Positions 14,983 to 22,997 of a stretch of 51,560 nt of DNA are shown here, piece by piece (the stretch's first letter is position 1; each line of letters starts with the position of its first letter). Under the pieces are notes generated by a model. It did not search any database. It was not told the DNA's origin and saw nothing but the letters and a program-made list of their open reading frames with translations. The stretch spans positions 1 through 51,560 of IMG/VR virus record IMGVR_UViG_3300050119_000364, one strand, 5' to 3'. The translations under genes and the position numbers were made by a program. The stretch is from a virus.

Positions 14983-15480
14983 ATGCTCAGATTCATCGCA
15001 AAGCGGTATGCGAAGGCGCAATACCGATTCAGACAGGAAGTGGAAGCGGCCACGAACGACCTGAACGCCGGCCTTGCGACGAGACTTGCCAAGGAAAAGC
15101 GCGATCTCGTCTCAGGCCTCAATGCCGAAGCGGACGCAATGGACGCCCGGATCAAGGAAGTGGGCGAGCTGGAGGAGAAGGGCTTTTATTCGTGTGAGAA
15201 CGGCCACGAGAGCACAATCGGCGACCTCAAAGGCTCGGACCAGTGGGTCTGCTCGATCTGCCACGAACCCGCGAAATTCATCAAGCGGGACCAGATGACC
15301 GGACAGGAGAAATACGAATCCGACAAGGAGCGCGGCGAGGCCGAGGACATCGCGAAGCAGAAACGCGATCAGGCGAAAGCTGAGGAAGATAACGCGGCCC
15401 AGAGCGAGAAGGCCGCGAAGTATTTCCAAGCGCTCGCCACGAATACCCGCAACACGGCTGAAAAGATCAGGAAACTGTAA
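14983..15480 (+). CDS. Coiled-coil protein with central zinc ribbon
   Basis: A 165-residue protein. Long charged helices (about 10-55 and 100-160) flank a zinc motif: C71, H74, C90, C93 (FYSCENGHES, WVCSICHEP). No enzyme motif. It begins directly at the stop of the small membrane gene. A scaffold or adaptor function is possible. I do not recognise the family. Confidence 0.6.
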   Translation: MLRFIAKRYAKAQYRFRQEVEAATNDLNAGLATRLAKEKRDLVSGLNAEADAMDARIKEVGELEEKGFYSCENGHESTIGDLKGSDQWVCSICHEPAKFIKRDQMTGQEKYESDKERGEAEDIAKQKRDQAKAEEDNAAQSEKAAKYFQALATNTRNTAEKIRKL

Positions 15481-15493
15481 AAGGTCGAGAAAC
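15481..15493 (+). promoter_or_regulatory. Leader element AAGGTCGAGAAAC
   Basis: This element directly follows a TAA stop and lies 21 nt before the ATG at 15510. Similar copies precede the genes at 36512, 37068 and 44102. Confidence 0.35.
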
Positions 15494-15509
15494 CACAATC
15501 ATCACGACA

Positions 15510-15770
15510 ATGGCAGATTACGAAGCAGCGGCCGAAGGCGGCATCAAGGAAAAGGGAACTGCGGCGCCGGCGGAACAGTCCGCAACGGCAGCTCAGGCCG
15601 AAGAAGCGGAGAAGACCGAAGGCGGTCAGGAAGGCACGGCCGAAGGTTCCGAAGCGGAGAACACCGGAGACGAGTCCGGCGACGAGGGCTCCAAAGCCGA
15701 AGAGGAATCGTCCGACAAGGAGAAATCCGAGGACGGCGAGGAATCGGACGGCGAAGAAGCGTCGGAATAG
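15510..15770 (+). CDS. Highly acidic disordered protein, 86 aa
   Basis: Almost entirely Glu, Asp, Ala, Gly, Ser and Lys, with no hydrophobic core, so it is intrinsically disordered. The charge pattern recalls DNA-mimic or chaperone-like acidic proteins, but this cannot be decided from composition. It lies in the operon upstream of the terminase block. Codon use and frame are consistent with neighbours. Confidence 0.5.
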   Translation: MADYEAAAEGGIKEKGTAAPAEQSATAAQAEEAEKTEGGQEGTAEGSEAENTGDESGDEGSKAEEESSDKEKSEDGEESDGEEASE

Positions 15771-15819
15771 CGATCAGGCCGGGAACGCGCACCCGTAGCT
15801 TCCCGGCCGCTTTGAATAC

Positions 15820-15930
15820 ATGAAGACCATCACTGAGCGCCAAACATTCCCGGAGCATTGGAGCAAGAAGCGTATCGCGCGGTACAGGCGTCGATTTGAG
15901 AAACGGCTCGCGAAGCAGCAGAAGAAATGA
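15820..15930 (+). CDS. Small basic protein, 36 aa
   Basis: An ATG at 15820 opens 36 codons of strongly basic sequence (MKTITERQTFPEHWSKKRIA, then RYRRRFEKRLAKQQKK). The stop overlaps the next start as ATGA (15927-15930), which supports real translation. Probably nucleic-acid binding. Confidence 0.5.
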   Translation: MKTITERQTFPEHWSKKRIARYRRRFEKRLAKQQKK

Positions 15931-16127
15931 TCGACCATTACACCATAAAATTCGGCCCGGCAGTGAGCCAGAAGGAGCTTGAGAAGGCGCTGAACGAAGC
16001 AAAGCATCCGGACGAGTTGAAAAAGTTCCGGCATGTAAAAGTCCGCATCCAGTTCATTGGAGACATCGAAGATTTGCAGAAGATGTCTCAACATTTAAGA
16101 GAATTGGCGCACCCGACACATCCCTGA
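15927..16127 (+). CDS. Hypothetical protein, 66 aa
   Basis: A 66-residue alpha/beta protein (TIKFGPAVSQKELEKALNEA, then VKVRIQFIGD). It is translationally coupled to the small basic gene before it. No family is recognised. It is the last plus-strand gene before the minus-strand insert at 16140-16784. Confidence 0.5.
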   Translation: MIDHYTIKFGPAVSQKELEKALNEAKHPDELKKFRHVKVRIQFIGDIEDLQKMSQHLRELAHPTHP

Positions 16128-16139
16128 GAGTTACCCTGC

Positions 16140-16784
16140 TCAGTCAGCCTTTGCGATATATAGCGGCGTTGCGAGGATCACATTCCACACCTTCGGCTTT
16201 CCTGCTACGGTCTGCCGGTTTGTAACGAGTCGCTTCGCCAAGAATTCAAAGTTTTCATATGGAGTCTTCGGGCCATCGATTTCTAGGTTCACGACAGGCC
16301 ATAATGCGTCCTCTTCCTCATCCTGCGGCACACCCTCGTCTCTAAGAATGTGAGGGAGACTGTGTATGAGTATTAGAGTATTCGAGTTGCTCATCCAGCA
16401 TTTGTCCCCCGCGGGCCGCGAGCCAATAACGTGAATCGCAGAGCCGCCTAACCCGATGATGGTTGTTTGTGTATGCCCTGAGAGGTAGATCAAATCCGAG
16501 GAAACTTTCGGGTTCGTAGACATGAATCGCATCGGTAGCATGTCGTCGATGTATTCATCGGGCTCATCCACCGTGCCAACGTTCCCGTATTCGCGGATGT
16601 GTTGAACTACAGCTTCTAATCGCGCGATGCGATCAGCGCCTTCGTCCCGCTCAACAGTTCTCTTTGCGGTAAAAATCTTCATGTCGATGCCGAACTGTGT
16701 CGCAACCTTCCTCTTCGCGTCCTCAGAGATCTGAGGCAGCAGCATGTCAACTTTGGCATCAGAGATGTAAAGGTAATATTTCAT
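16140..16784 (-). CDS. Conserved hypothetical protein (DUF7019-like?), minus-strand cargo gene
   Basis: About 214 residues if started at MKYYLYISDAKVDMLLPQIS, which is the N-terminus I recall for a family of bacterial proteins of unknown function (possibly DUF7019). The middle has a conserved glycine-rich strand TTIIGLGGSAIHVIGSRP, and a helix AEGADRIARLEAVVQHI-like segment precedes it. The frame is open to 16856, so longer starts at 16814 or 16799 are possible. It separates the early and late plus-strand operons and reads against both, as cargo genes often do. No catalytic motif is evident. Confidence 0.55.
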   Translation of the reverse strand: MKYYLYISDAKVDMLLPQISEDAKRKVATQFGIDMKIFTAKRTVERDEGADRIARLEAVVQHIREYGNVGTVDEPDEYIDDMLPMRFMSTNPKVSSDLIYLSGHTQTTIIGLGGSAIHVIGSRPAGDKCWMSNSNTLILIHSLPHILRDEGVPQDEEEDALWPVVNLEIDGPKTPYENFEFLAKRLVTNRQTVAGKPKVWNVILATPLYIAKAD

Positions 16785-16864
16785 TCCGTCACGACACATT
16801 ATAGCGATCGCCATTGCGGATTTTGGCCACATTGCTAGGATGAGGGAAACCCCCACAAACCCTC

Positions 16865-17386
16865 ATGCCCGCCATCGCGAAGGAAAGGCAGCAGTACCAC
16901 CTTTCCAAAGTCCGCTCCCTCATCGCGGAGAACCACCAGATCACCTTCGAAGAGATCGTCGAGCAGCTTGACCGCCGCTTCGGCTTGAAGTTCGACCGCG
17001 ACTACGTCACGAAGCTCGCGAAGAAGATATTTGTCGAGCGCACCAAGCGCGCTGACCGGCTGACGCTCAACTATGCGTTGGCCGCTTTTGACGATGCAAT
17101 GAACGCAGTGGTTCAGAAAGCGTGGGAGATTGCGAATGCCGACTACGTGAACCCTCAGGCCCGCGTCATGGCCCTCCGCGAGATCCGCGAGGCCCACAGC
17201 GCCGTCTTCGAGAAGCTCTTCGACGCCGGCGTCTTCGAGCGCAAGCTCGGCACCCTCGACGCCACGATCCGTAATACCCCGCTCCCCGAGGAACGAAAGC
17301 AGGCGATCCGCGTCGCCTTCGAGAACTGGGGCCTATTAGAAGCCCCGAAGGAGGATGTCCCACCCGCAAACACTCCAACAGCTTGA
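16865..17386 (+). CDS. terS: Terminase small subunit-like protein
   Basis: A 173-residue, mainly helical protein with an N-terminal HTH region (LIAENHQITFEEIVEQLDRR, then FDRDYVTKLAKKIFVER). A central helical part around NPQARVMALREIREAHSAVF may be the oligomerisation region. It sits directly before and overlaps terL by 32 nt, which is the standard place for the DNA-recognition subunit of the packaging motor. The identification rests on position and HTH content more than on sequence identity. Confidence 0.65.
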   Translation: MPAIAKERQQYHLSKVRSLIAENHQITFEEIVEQLDRRFGLKFDRDYVTKLAKKIFVERTKRADRLTLNYALAAFDDAMNAVVQKAWEIANADYVNPQARVMALREIREAHSAVFEKLFDAGVFERKLGTLDATIRNTPLPEERKQAIRVAFENWGLLEAPKEDVPPANTPTA

Positions 17387-18794
17387 CCCGTTCGATAACT
17401 TCGAGGCCCGCAAAGAGAGCAGAAAACACCTGCTCGGCTTTTCGCTGATCTACCTCACCGGCTACTTCACCGATCCTCCCGCAACCTTCCACGCACAGCT
17501 TGTCCACACACTTGAAGACGAGCATGAGCGCCGGGTCCTCATTCTCGGCTTCCGCGGCTCTGGCAAAAGCACGTTCGGCTCATTGGCCCTTCCCCTCTGG
17601 GCCGCGCTCGAATACCCCGAGAAATACCCCTTCATCATCCTCATCGCCGATTCGTCGCGGCAGGCGACCTTAAACATCTCGGCCATAAAGCACGAGCTTG
17701 AGACGAACACCCTCATCAAGCAGGACTACGGCGAGATCAAAGGGAACGTCATCGAGGACTTCAGCCTTCAGGGCGAAGGCGAGGAGTGGCAGAAGCAGAA
17801 CATCGTCCTTTCGAACGGCGTGCGCATCCTCGCCCGGTCGCGCGGCCAGAAGGTTCGCGGACTACGCCATCTCCAGCACCGGCCGAAGCTCATCGTCGTG
17901 GACGACCCGGAGGACGGCGAATGGGTGCGCACGAAGGAGAACCGCGACAAGACGGACCGCTGGCTCCATAGCGAGATCATGCCGGGCTTGGACGCCCGGA
18001 AGGGAAAGCTCGTCGTCATCGGGAACCTGCTGCACATGGACGCGCTGCTCTCACGCTTGAGAACGCCGGGCACGGGATTCACATGCCTCGAATTCCCACT
18101 CATCGACAAGGACGGCGTTTGCACGTGGCCCGCGATGTATCCCACGGAGCAGAGCCTCAAGGACAAGGAGCGCGACATGGGTGCGATCCCGTGGCAGCGG
18201 GAAATGCTCCTCAAGATCGTCTCGGACGACGAGGCGATCATAAAGCCGGAGGACATCCACTACTACGACGAACGGCCGGCCGGGATCGCCGCGATCAAGG
18301 GCCACGGCATCGACCTTGCGATCAGCCAGAAGGAAGGCGCAGACTACACGGCGATAGTCTCCGGCGAGGTGTTCTACGTCGAGAACGCGCCGAAGATCTA
18401 CATCCGGCCGAAGCCGTACAACGAGCACGTCACGTTCTTCAATTTCCTGCAGAAGGTCAGGAACATCCCCGGCGAGCTCGGCGGCGCGAACTTGTTCTTC
18501 GTGGAGGACGTGGCGTACCAAAAGGCGGCGATTCAGGAGATGGAACGCGCGCTATTACCCGTGGTCCCGATGAAGCCGCAGGGCGACAAGCGCGCCCGGC
18601 TGCAGGTGGTAGCGCCCTATATCAAGAACGGCACGGTACTATTCCCGCGCGCCGGATGCGAGGAACTGCTCGGGCAGATGTTCAATCTCGGCGTCGAGAG
18701 CCATGATGATTTAGTCGATGGCTGTAGCTATTTGCTTCAGGGCCTAGTCAATCAAGGGCTTGAATTGCCCAAAATCCATTGGATTGACACATAG
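17355..18794 (+). CDS. terL: Terminase large subunit
   Basis: A 479-residue packaging motor. The ATPase has Walker A GFRGSGKST (about residues 64-72), a Q/C-motif region before it, and Walker B KLIVVDDPED (about 177-186). The nuclease has the three acidic positions in order: GIDLAISQKEGADYTAI (about 316-332), FFVEDVAYQKA (about 381-391) and SHDDLVDGCSY (about 453-463). Length and motifs fit the Terminase_6 type. It cuts concatemeric DNA and pumps it through the portal. GGAGG directly abuts the ATG. An HNH gene follows directly. Confidence 0.95.
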   Translation: MSHPQTLQQLDPFDNFEARKESRKHLLGFSLIYLTGYFTDPPATFHAQLVHTLEDEHERRVLILGFRGSGKSTFGSLALPLWAALEYPEKYPFIILIADSSRQATLNISAIKHELETNTLIKQDYGEIKGNVIEDFSLQGEGEEWQKQNIVLSNGVRILARSRGQKVRGLRHLQHRPKLIVVDDPEDGEWVRTKENRDKTDRWLHSEIMPGLDARKGKLVVIGNLLHMDALLSRLRTPGTGFTCLEFPLIDKDGVCTWPAMYPTEQSLKDKERDMGAIPWQREMLLKIVSDDEAIIKPEDIHYYDERPAGIAAIKGHGIDLAISQKEGADYTAIVSGEVFYVENAPKIYIRPKPYNEHVTFFNFLQKVRNIPGELGGANLFFVEDVAYQKAAIQEMERALLPVVPMKPQGDKRARLQVVAPYIKNGTVLFPRAGCEELLGQMFNLGVESHDDLVDGCSYLLQGLVNQGLELPKIHWIDT

Positions 18795-18805
18795 ACCCGA
18801 GATAA

Positions 18806-18822
18806 TTATCCACTCTTGCAAA
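18806..18822 (+). promoter_or_regulatory. Recurring intergenic element TTATCCACTCTTGCAAA (copy 1)
   Basis: The same pattern TTATCCACnCTTGCRAAA is found at 19634 and 43147. The first eight bases match a DnaA box core, and the TTGCAA part with CATACT 17 bp later could act as a promoter. It sits 28 nt before the HNH gene. Confidence 0.45.
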
Positions 18823-18849
18823 CATCAATGCATCAGTCATACTTTACAT

Positions 18850-19410
18850 ATGGCACTACTCTCGGTCGTGTACCGAGACAAAGTCTATAGGCGCAATCCG
18901 AACGCAAAGCAACGAGCTCACCGCGTCTATTACTGGTGCCATGACAAATGGAAACAAGCACCTCATTCGCTCCACCGCGACATGTGGATCGATGCTTACG
19001 GGCCGATCCCGCGCGGTATGCACGTTCATCACAAAGACGGCGATCCGTTCAACAATCGTCTCTCCAATTTTGAGCTTAAGCATGCTGGACAGCACATGCG
19101 CGATCACATGCGGGAGCCGCGTCGGCGCACAATATCTCGCAGGAACATCATAAAGTACGGCGTCCCCGCCGCGCGTGCTTGGCATAAATCTCCTGCAGGA
19201 ATCGCGTGGCATAAAAAACACGCTGAAGCGCAATGGAGAAACCCGAAGGTCTATACCCGCGTCTGTGAAGAGTGTAAGCGGCAGTTCAAAGCGTTCCACA
19301 AAGCCACACGACGATGCAGCGACCGATGTCAACAGCGATTCTTTCGCAGAACGAACCCCGGCTACTATGCCGCACGACGAAAAGCAGCCCGTCTTCAACC
19401 TACGCATTGA
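18850..19410 (+). CDS. HNH endonuclease with C-terminal zinc finger
   Basis: A 186-residue protein. The HNH core has HRDMWIDAYGPIPRGMHVHH (about 42-61), KDGDPFNNRLSNFELK, and HAGQHMRDHM. The C-terminus carries CEECKRQF and CSDRCQQRF, a four-Cys zinc ribbon. Basic throughout. The ATG at 18850 is the first in frame after the terL stop. HNH genes beside the terminase are common in siphoviruses, either as packaging cofactors or as homing nucleases; the extra zinc ribbon leans towards homing. Confidence 0.8.
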   Translation: MALLSVVYRDKVYRRNPNAKQRAHRVYYWCHDKWKQAPHSLHRDMWIDAYGPIPRGMHVHHKDGDPFNNRLSNFELKHAGQHMRDHMREPRRRTISRRNIIKYGVPAARAWHKSPAGIAWHKKHAEAQWRNPKVYTRVCEECKRQFKAFHKATRRCSDRCQQRFFRRTNPGYYAARRKAARLQPTH

Positions 19411-19425
19411 GTTACACTGTTGCGC

Positions 19426-19629
19426 ATGAACACCACTGAATTACTTTCCCAGATCGAAGCCGAGATTTCCCGCCTTAACCAAGTCCGCGCACTGCTTACC
19501 GGCACGAGCAACGGCGCACGCCATGTCGGCCGTCCCCCAAAGCGCAAGTTCACGATGAGCGCCGAGGGTCGCGCGAAGATCGCAGCGGCGCAGCGGAAGC
19601 GTTGGGCGAAGCAGAAGGCTGCGAAATAG
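19426..19629 (+). CDS. Small AT-hook DNA-binding protein
   Basis: A 67-residue protein. An N-terminal helix (MNTTELLSQIEAEISRLNQV) is followed by GRPPKRK and then MSAEGRAKIAAAQRKRWAKQ. This combination of hook and helix is one I associate with small proteins encoded widely in Acidobacteriota. It probably binds AT-rich DNA. It lies between the HNH gene and the gene before the portal. Confidence 0.65.
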   Translation: MNTTELLSQIEAEISRLNQVRALLTGTSNGARHVGRPPKRKFTMSAEGRAKIAAAQRKRWAKQKAAK

Positions 19630-19633
19630 CCAC

Positions 19634-19651
19634 TTATCCACCCTTGCGAAA
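19634..19651 (+). promoter_or_regulatory. Recurring intergenic element TTATCCACCCTTGCGAAA (copy 2)
   Basis: Second copy of TTATCCACnCTTGCRAAA. TTGCGA followed after 17 bp by TACGCT could be a promoter for the gene at 19689. Confidence 0.45.
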
Positions 19652-19688
19652 TGTGGGGGGATTGCTACGCTAAAGGTAATCCCTCCAC

Positions 19689-20081
19689 ATGCCACCCCTC
19701 AAGGCCACTCTGGCCCGCGAGATCAATAAGGCAGACATCACCGAAGCCGAAACGCTCGTGTTCGAAGGCCGCGTCCTTAAGCAGACCGGCAAGCAGACGA
19801 TGGAACCGGGCGAGTTCTATTTCCGGCCGACCATGGTTCCCGTGACGACGCAGCCGGGCTGGTTCGTGAAGCTTCTCGGCAAGAAACCGGTCAACGAGTT
19901 CAAAATCGTCCAGACGATCGTGATGGCGTGTCCCTACTGTTCGACGCCCATCATGACGACGACCGGCCATAAGATCGAACATTGCGCGCCGCTCACGATC
20001 TCCCGTGAGATCACGTGTCCTTATGCGCCGGATGCGCCGCATTCGTTCAAGGTCGTCGAAGGAACAATCATGACCGCGTAA
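19689..20081 (+). CDS. Hypothetical protein with zinc ribbon, 130 aa
   Basis: A 130-residue protein. The first 75 residues are beta-rich (TLVFEGRVLKQTGKQTMEPG); the last part has CPYCSTPI (about 81-88), HC (about 99-100) and CPYAPDAPH (about 112-120), a probable zinc ribbon. It is coupled to the portal gene: its TAA is directly followed by the portal GTG start. A minor head or packaging role is possible from position only. Confidence 0.55.
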   Translation: MPPLKATLAREINKADITEAETLVFEGRVLKQTGKQTMEPGEFYFRPTMVPVTTQPGWFVKLLGKKPVNEFKIVQTIVMACPYCSTPIMTTTGHKIEHCAPLTISREITCPYAPDAPHSFKVVEGTIMTA

Positions 20082-22427
20082 GTGGCTTCACCCTCACTCA
20101 ACTCCAAAGGCAAGCCCGGCTGGTTCCCGCGCCTCATGCGCGGCATTGCTTCGCGCATCGACCCCGAGCTCTATGAGCAGCCGCAGGGCGGATTGACGTT
20201 CAACCGGTACGGCCTCACGAAAGCCGTAGGCGGCAAGTTCGGTGACATCGACACGAGCGGCAACCAGTTCGCGATCGAGCGGCCGGGCGGCGGCCATCAC
20301 ATCGACCCGGAGAAGGCGCTCGCGAACAACCGCGGCTACGTCTATGCGGCGGTGAACGCGAAGGCACGCGAAGTGCAGAACATCGACTTCCGGCTTTTCG
20401 AAGTGGATGGCGAGGACCACCGCGAGAAGGAACAGCATCCGTTGCTCAATCTCTTGGACGGCGTGAACCCGGACATGATCGGGTCAGAGCTCAAGTACCT
20501 CGTCTCATCGCATCTCGACCTCGTGGGAAATTGCTATTGGCTCCTCACCGATACGAAGGGCAATCCGGTGAAGGATGATCTCACGAAGCCCGACGCGATC
20601 TACCTTCTCGACCCTTCGAAGGTTAATCCCGTGATCGACAAGGTTCACTTCCCGTACCGCATCGTTGGCTACAAGATGAAGCTCGAAACGCGTAACGTCG
20701 TCTTCGATCCCTCGTGCATCATCCACTTCCGTTCGCCCGACCCCATGAACTTCTTCGAGGGCCGCGGCATCGTGCAGGCTGGCGCGGAGTTCATCGACAA
20801 CGACAACTACGCGATGGAGTTCAACCGGAAGTTCTTCGTGAACGGCGCGCGCCCGGCAGGCTTCCTTGAAACGGAGATGGTCTCGGAGACGCAGGTTGAG
20901 TCCCTCAAGATCGGCTTCATGGACGTCCACGGCGGCATCGACAACATGCAGCGCGTCGGCGTGCTTCCGAAAGGCGTGAAGTGGGCGCCGGCTGGGTCAA
21001 GCCCGAAAGACATGGACTTCAAGAACCTCAGCGAAGACATGCGCGACCGCATCCTCGCCTTGTTTGGCGTGTCGAAGACGATCCTTGGCACGGCCGAATC
21101 GGACACGAACCGCGCGACGGCCGAGACCGCGGACTACGTCTTTTCGAAGCGCGTCGTGAAGCCCCACATGCAGCGCATCTGCGATTTCCTGAACGAGAAG
21201 CTCGTCCCGCGGTACGGCGACAACCTCTACGTCAGTTTCATCGATCCCGTGCCTGAGGACCGCGGAGCGCGCACGACCGAGATGCAAGCGGCCGTCGGGA
21301 GCCAGCCGATTCTCACGATCAACGAAGCGCGCGACGAGTTCATGGGCTTGGGGCCGGTCGAAGGCGGTGATGTGCTCATGGCCCCGAGCACGATGGGTCC
21401 GGTCGGAGAGCCCCAAGGTGACGGCGATGTTGCGCCGGAAGCAGCCGGAGGGAGCGATGCGGGCAAGATGCTTCGGAAAGCGATCGAAGCCAAGATTCAG
21501 AAAGCCGCGAACGGCCAGCGGGTGGCTTTCAGACCTGCGCGCACGAAGCTCGCGAGCAGGGCAAAGGCGCGCCAGACAATGGCGGACGAGCTTACAAAGA
21601 GCATCACCGAGGCGCTCACGAAGAACCTCGCCGGCAAGAAGTTTGAATCGACAAAAGAACAGGACGAGACGCGGTGGAAGGAGTTTAGCGAGTATACCGA
21701 GCAGGCCGAGCGTGACATCGCGGAGACGATGCGCAAGATTAACGGCGAGCAGAAGGCGGAAGTTATCGCGAACCTTCCCACGGCGATCGGCAAGGGCGTA
21801 AATCCCAAGGACCTTTTCAGCATCGACAAATGGATCTCGATCACGACGGACGCCGTGACGCCGATCATGGAAACGCTCTTCGAGCATCAGGCGCGGAGCG
21901 CGGCGGCCGACATCGGCAAGCCCGAGCTCAATCCCTTCAACGACACGACGCGCGCGGCCGTGAAGGCGGGCGTCCAGAAGATGTCCGAGAGCTACCAGCA
22001 GACGACGCTTGAGGTCCTTGAGACGAAGATCAACGACGGCTTGCAATCAGGCGCGCCGCTTGCGGACATCACGAAGACGGTTGAGGAAATCTATGAGTGG
22101 TCGGACACGAAGCGCGCAGCGATGGTCGCGAAAACGGAATCCTTCAGGACCGCAAACGCCGCGCTCAAGGACACATGGAAGCAGTCTGGCGTCGTAAAGA
22201 CCGTCCGCTGGTATACGAGCGAGCTTGCGAACGTCTGCGGCTTTTGCCAGTCCATGGACGGCAAAGTGGTAGGCATTGACGACAACTTCTTCAAGAACGG
22301 CGACAGCGTCACGGCCGACGTGAACGGCAGCGAGCAAAGCATGTCGCTCGACTACGGCGATGTGAGTGCGCCGCCCCTTCACCCGCTCTGCGCTTGCTTC
22401 ATACGGCCCGACACCGTCTCGATCTAA
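20082..22427 (+). CDS. Portal protein fused to MuF-type minor head protein
   Basis: A 781-residue protein starting at GTG 20082. Residues about 30-440 are an HK97-type portal: NNRGYVYAAVNAKAREVQNI, VGNCYWLL, RSPDPMNFFEGRGI, and GVSKTILGTAESDTNRATAE, the conserved region before the portal core. Residues about 540-781 are the MuF head morphogenesis domain: KTESFRTANAALKDTWKQSG, then CGFCQSMDGKVVGIDD and PPLHPLCACFIRPD, where the Cys and His residues are typical. Portal and MuF are usually two adjacent genes; here they are a single open frame. The portal part forms the dodecameric DNA gate; the MuF part is a minor capsid protein. Confidence 0.9.
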   Translation: MASPSLNSKGKPGWFPRLMRGIASRIDPELYEQPQGGLTFNRYGLTKAVGGKFGDIDTSGNQFAIERPGGGHHIDPEKALANNRGYVYAAVNAKAREVQNIDFRLFEVDGEDHREKEQHPLLNLLDGVNPDMIGSELKYLVSSHLDLVGNCYWLLTDTKGNPVKDDLTKPDAIYLLDPSKVNPVIDKVHFPYRIVGYKMKLETRNVVFDPSCIIHFRSPDPMNFFEGRGIVQAGAEFIDNDNYAMEFNRKFFVNGARPAGFLETEMVSETQVESLKIGFMDVHGGIDNMQRVGVLPKGVKWAPAGSSPKDMDFKNLSEDMRDRILALFGVSKTILGTAESDTNRATAETADYVFSKRVVKPHMQRICDFLNEKLVPRYGDNLYVSFIDPVPEDRGARTTEMQAAVGSQPILTINEARDEFMGLGPVEGGDVLMAPSTMGPVGEPQGDGDVAPEAAGGSDAGKMLRKAIEAKIQKAANGQRVAFRPARTKLASRAKARQTMADELTKSITEALTKNLAGKKFESTKEQDETRWKEFSEYTEQAERDIAETMRKINGEQKAEVIANLPTAIGKGVNPKDLFSIDKWISITTDAVTPIMETLFEHQARSAAADIGKPELNPFNDTTRAAVKAGVQKMSESYQQTTLEVLETKINDGLQSGAPLADITKTVEEIYEWSDTKRAAMVAKTESFRTANAALKDTWKQSGVVKTVRWYTSELANVCGFCQSMDGKVVGIDDNFFKNGDSVTADVNGSEQSMSLDYGDVSAPPLHPLCACFIRPDTVSI

Positions 22428-22436
22428 TCACCGACG

Positions 22437-22997
22437 ATGACGCTCGACGCAGTACAGAACTTTATTAAGCTCACCGTAAGCACCGGCTACGGCGCGAGCG
22501 ACACAACCATCATCCTTTCATCGGGCGGATCATCGCTCCCCTCGCCATCGTTCAACGGTACGTGGTGGAATGCCACGGATTACCCCGATCCTTCCGATGA
22601 TCCGAACGCCGAGATCGTTCGCGTGACCGGCGTTTCCGGCAATACACTCACAATCACTCGCGCGCAGGAAGGCACGGCAGCATCGACCAAGAATGCCGCC
22701 GGAAAGACCTACAAACTCATCCTCGGGATCACGGCGAAGATGATAACGGACATCGGGTCGAACCTTCAGCAGCCGTGGAAATACGTGGATGTGGACGGCG
22801 TGATCGACGGCACGAACACCGTGTTCACGCTTCATGGAAGCATCACGCCGTTCGATTCCAATTCCATGCAGATCACCTTGGCGCGCCAGCCGCAGCTCCA
22901 AGGTATTGACTATGAGCTCAGCGGCACTACGATTACCTATATAACCCCACCCGACGCGAGTTTGGCCGGAAACCCGCATGTCGCGCAGTACCAATGA
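22437..22997 (+). CDS. Putative virion protein (fibre/decoration-like)
   Basis: A 186-residue beta-rich protein. It contains AEIVRVTGVSGNTLTITRAQ followed by EGT and a KTYKLILG strand, a pattern common in phage tail and decoration proteins (the phrase TRAQEGT recurs in many fibres). The C-terminal 60 residues have DGVIDGTNTVFTLHGSITPF, which resembles a small fibre-binding domain. Its stop overlaps the next start as ATGA (22994-22997). Location directly after the portal fusion is unusual for a tail fibre. Confidence 0.6.
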   Translation: MTLDAVQNFIKLTVSTGYGASDTTIILSSGGSSLPSPSFNGTWWNATDYPDPSDDPNAEIVRVTGVSGNTLTITRAQEGTAASTKNAAGKTYKLILGITAKMITDIGSNLQQPWKYVDVDGVIDGTNTVFTLHGSITPFDSNSMQITLARQPQLQGIDYELSGTTITYITPPDASLAGNPHVAQYQ

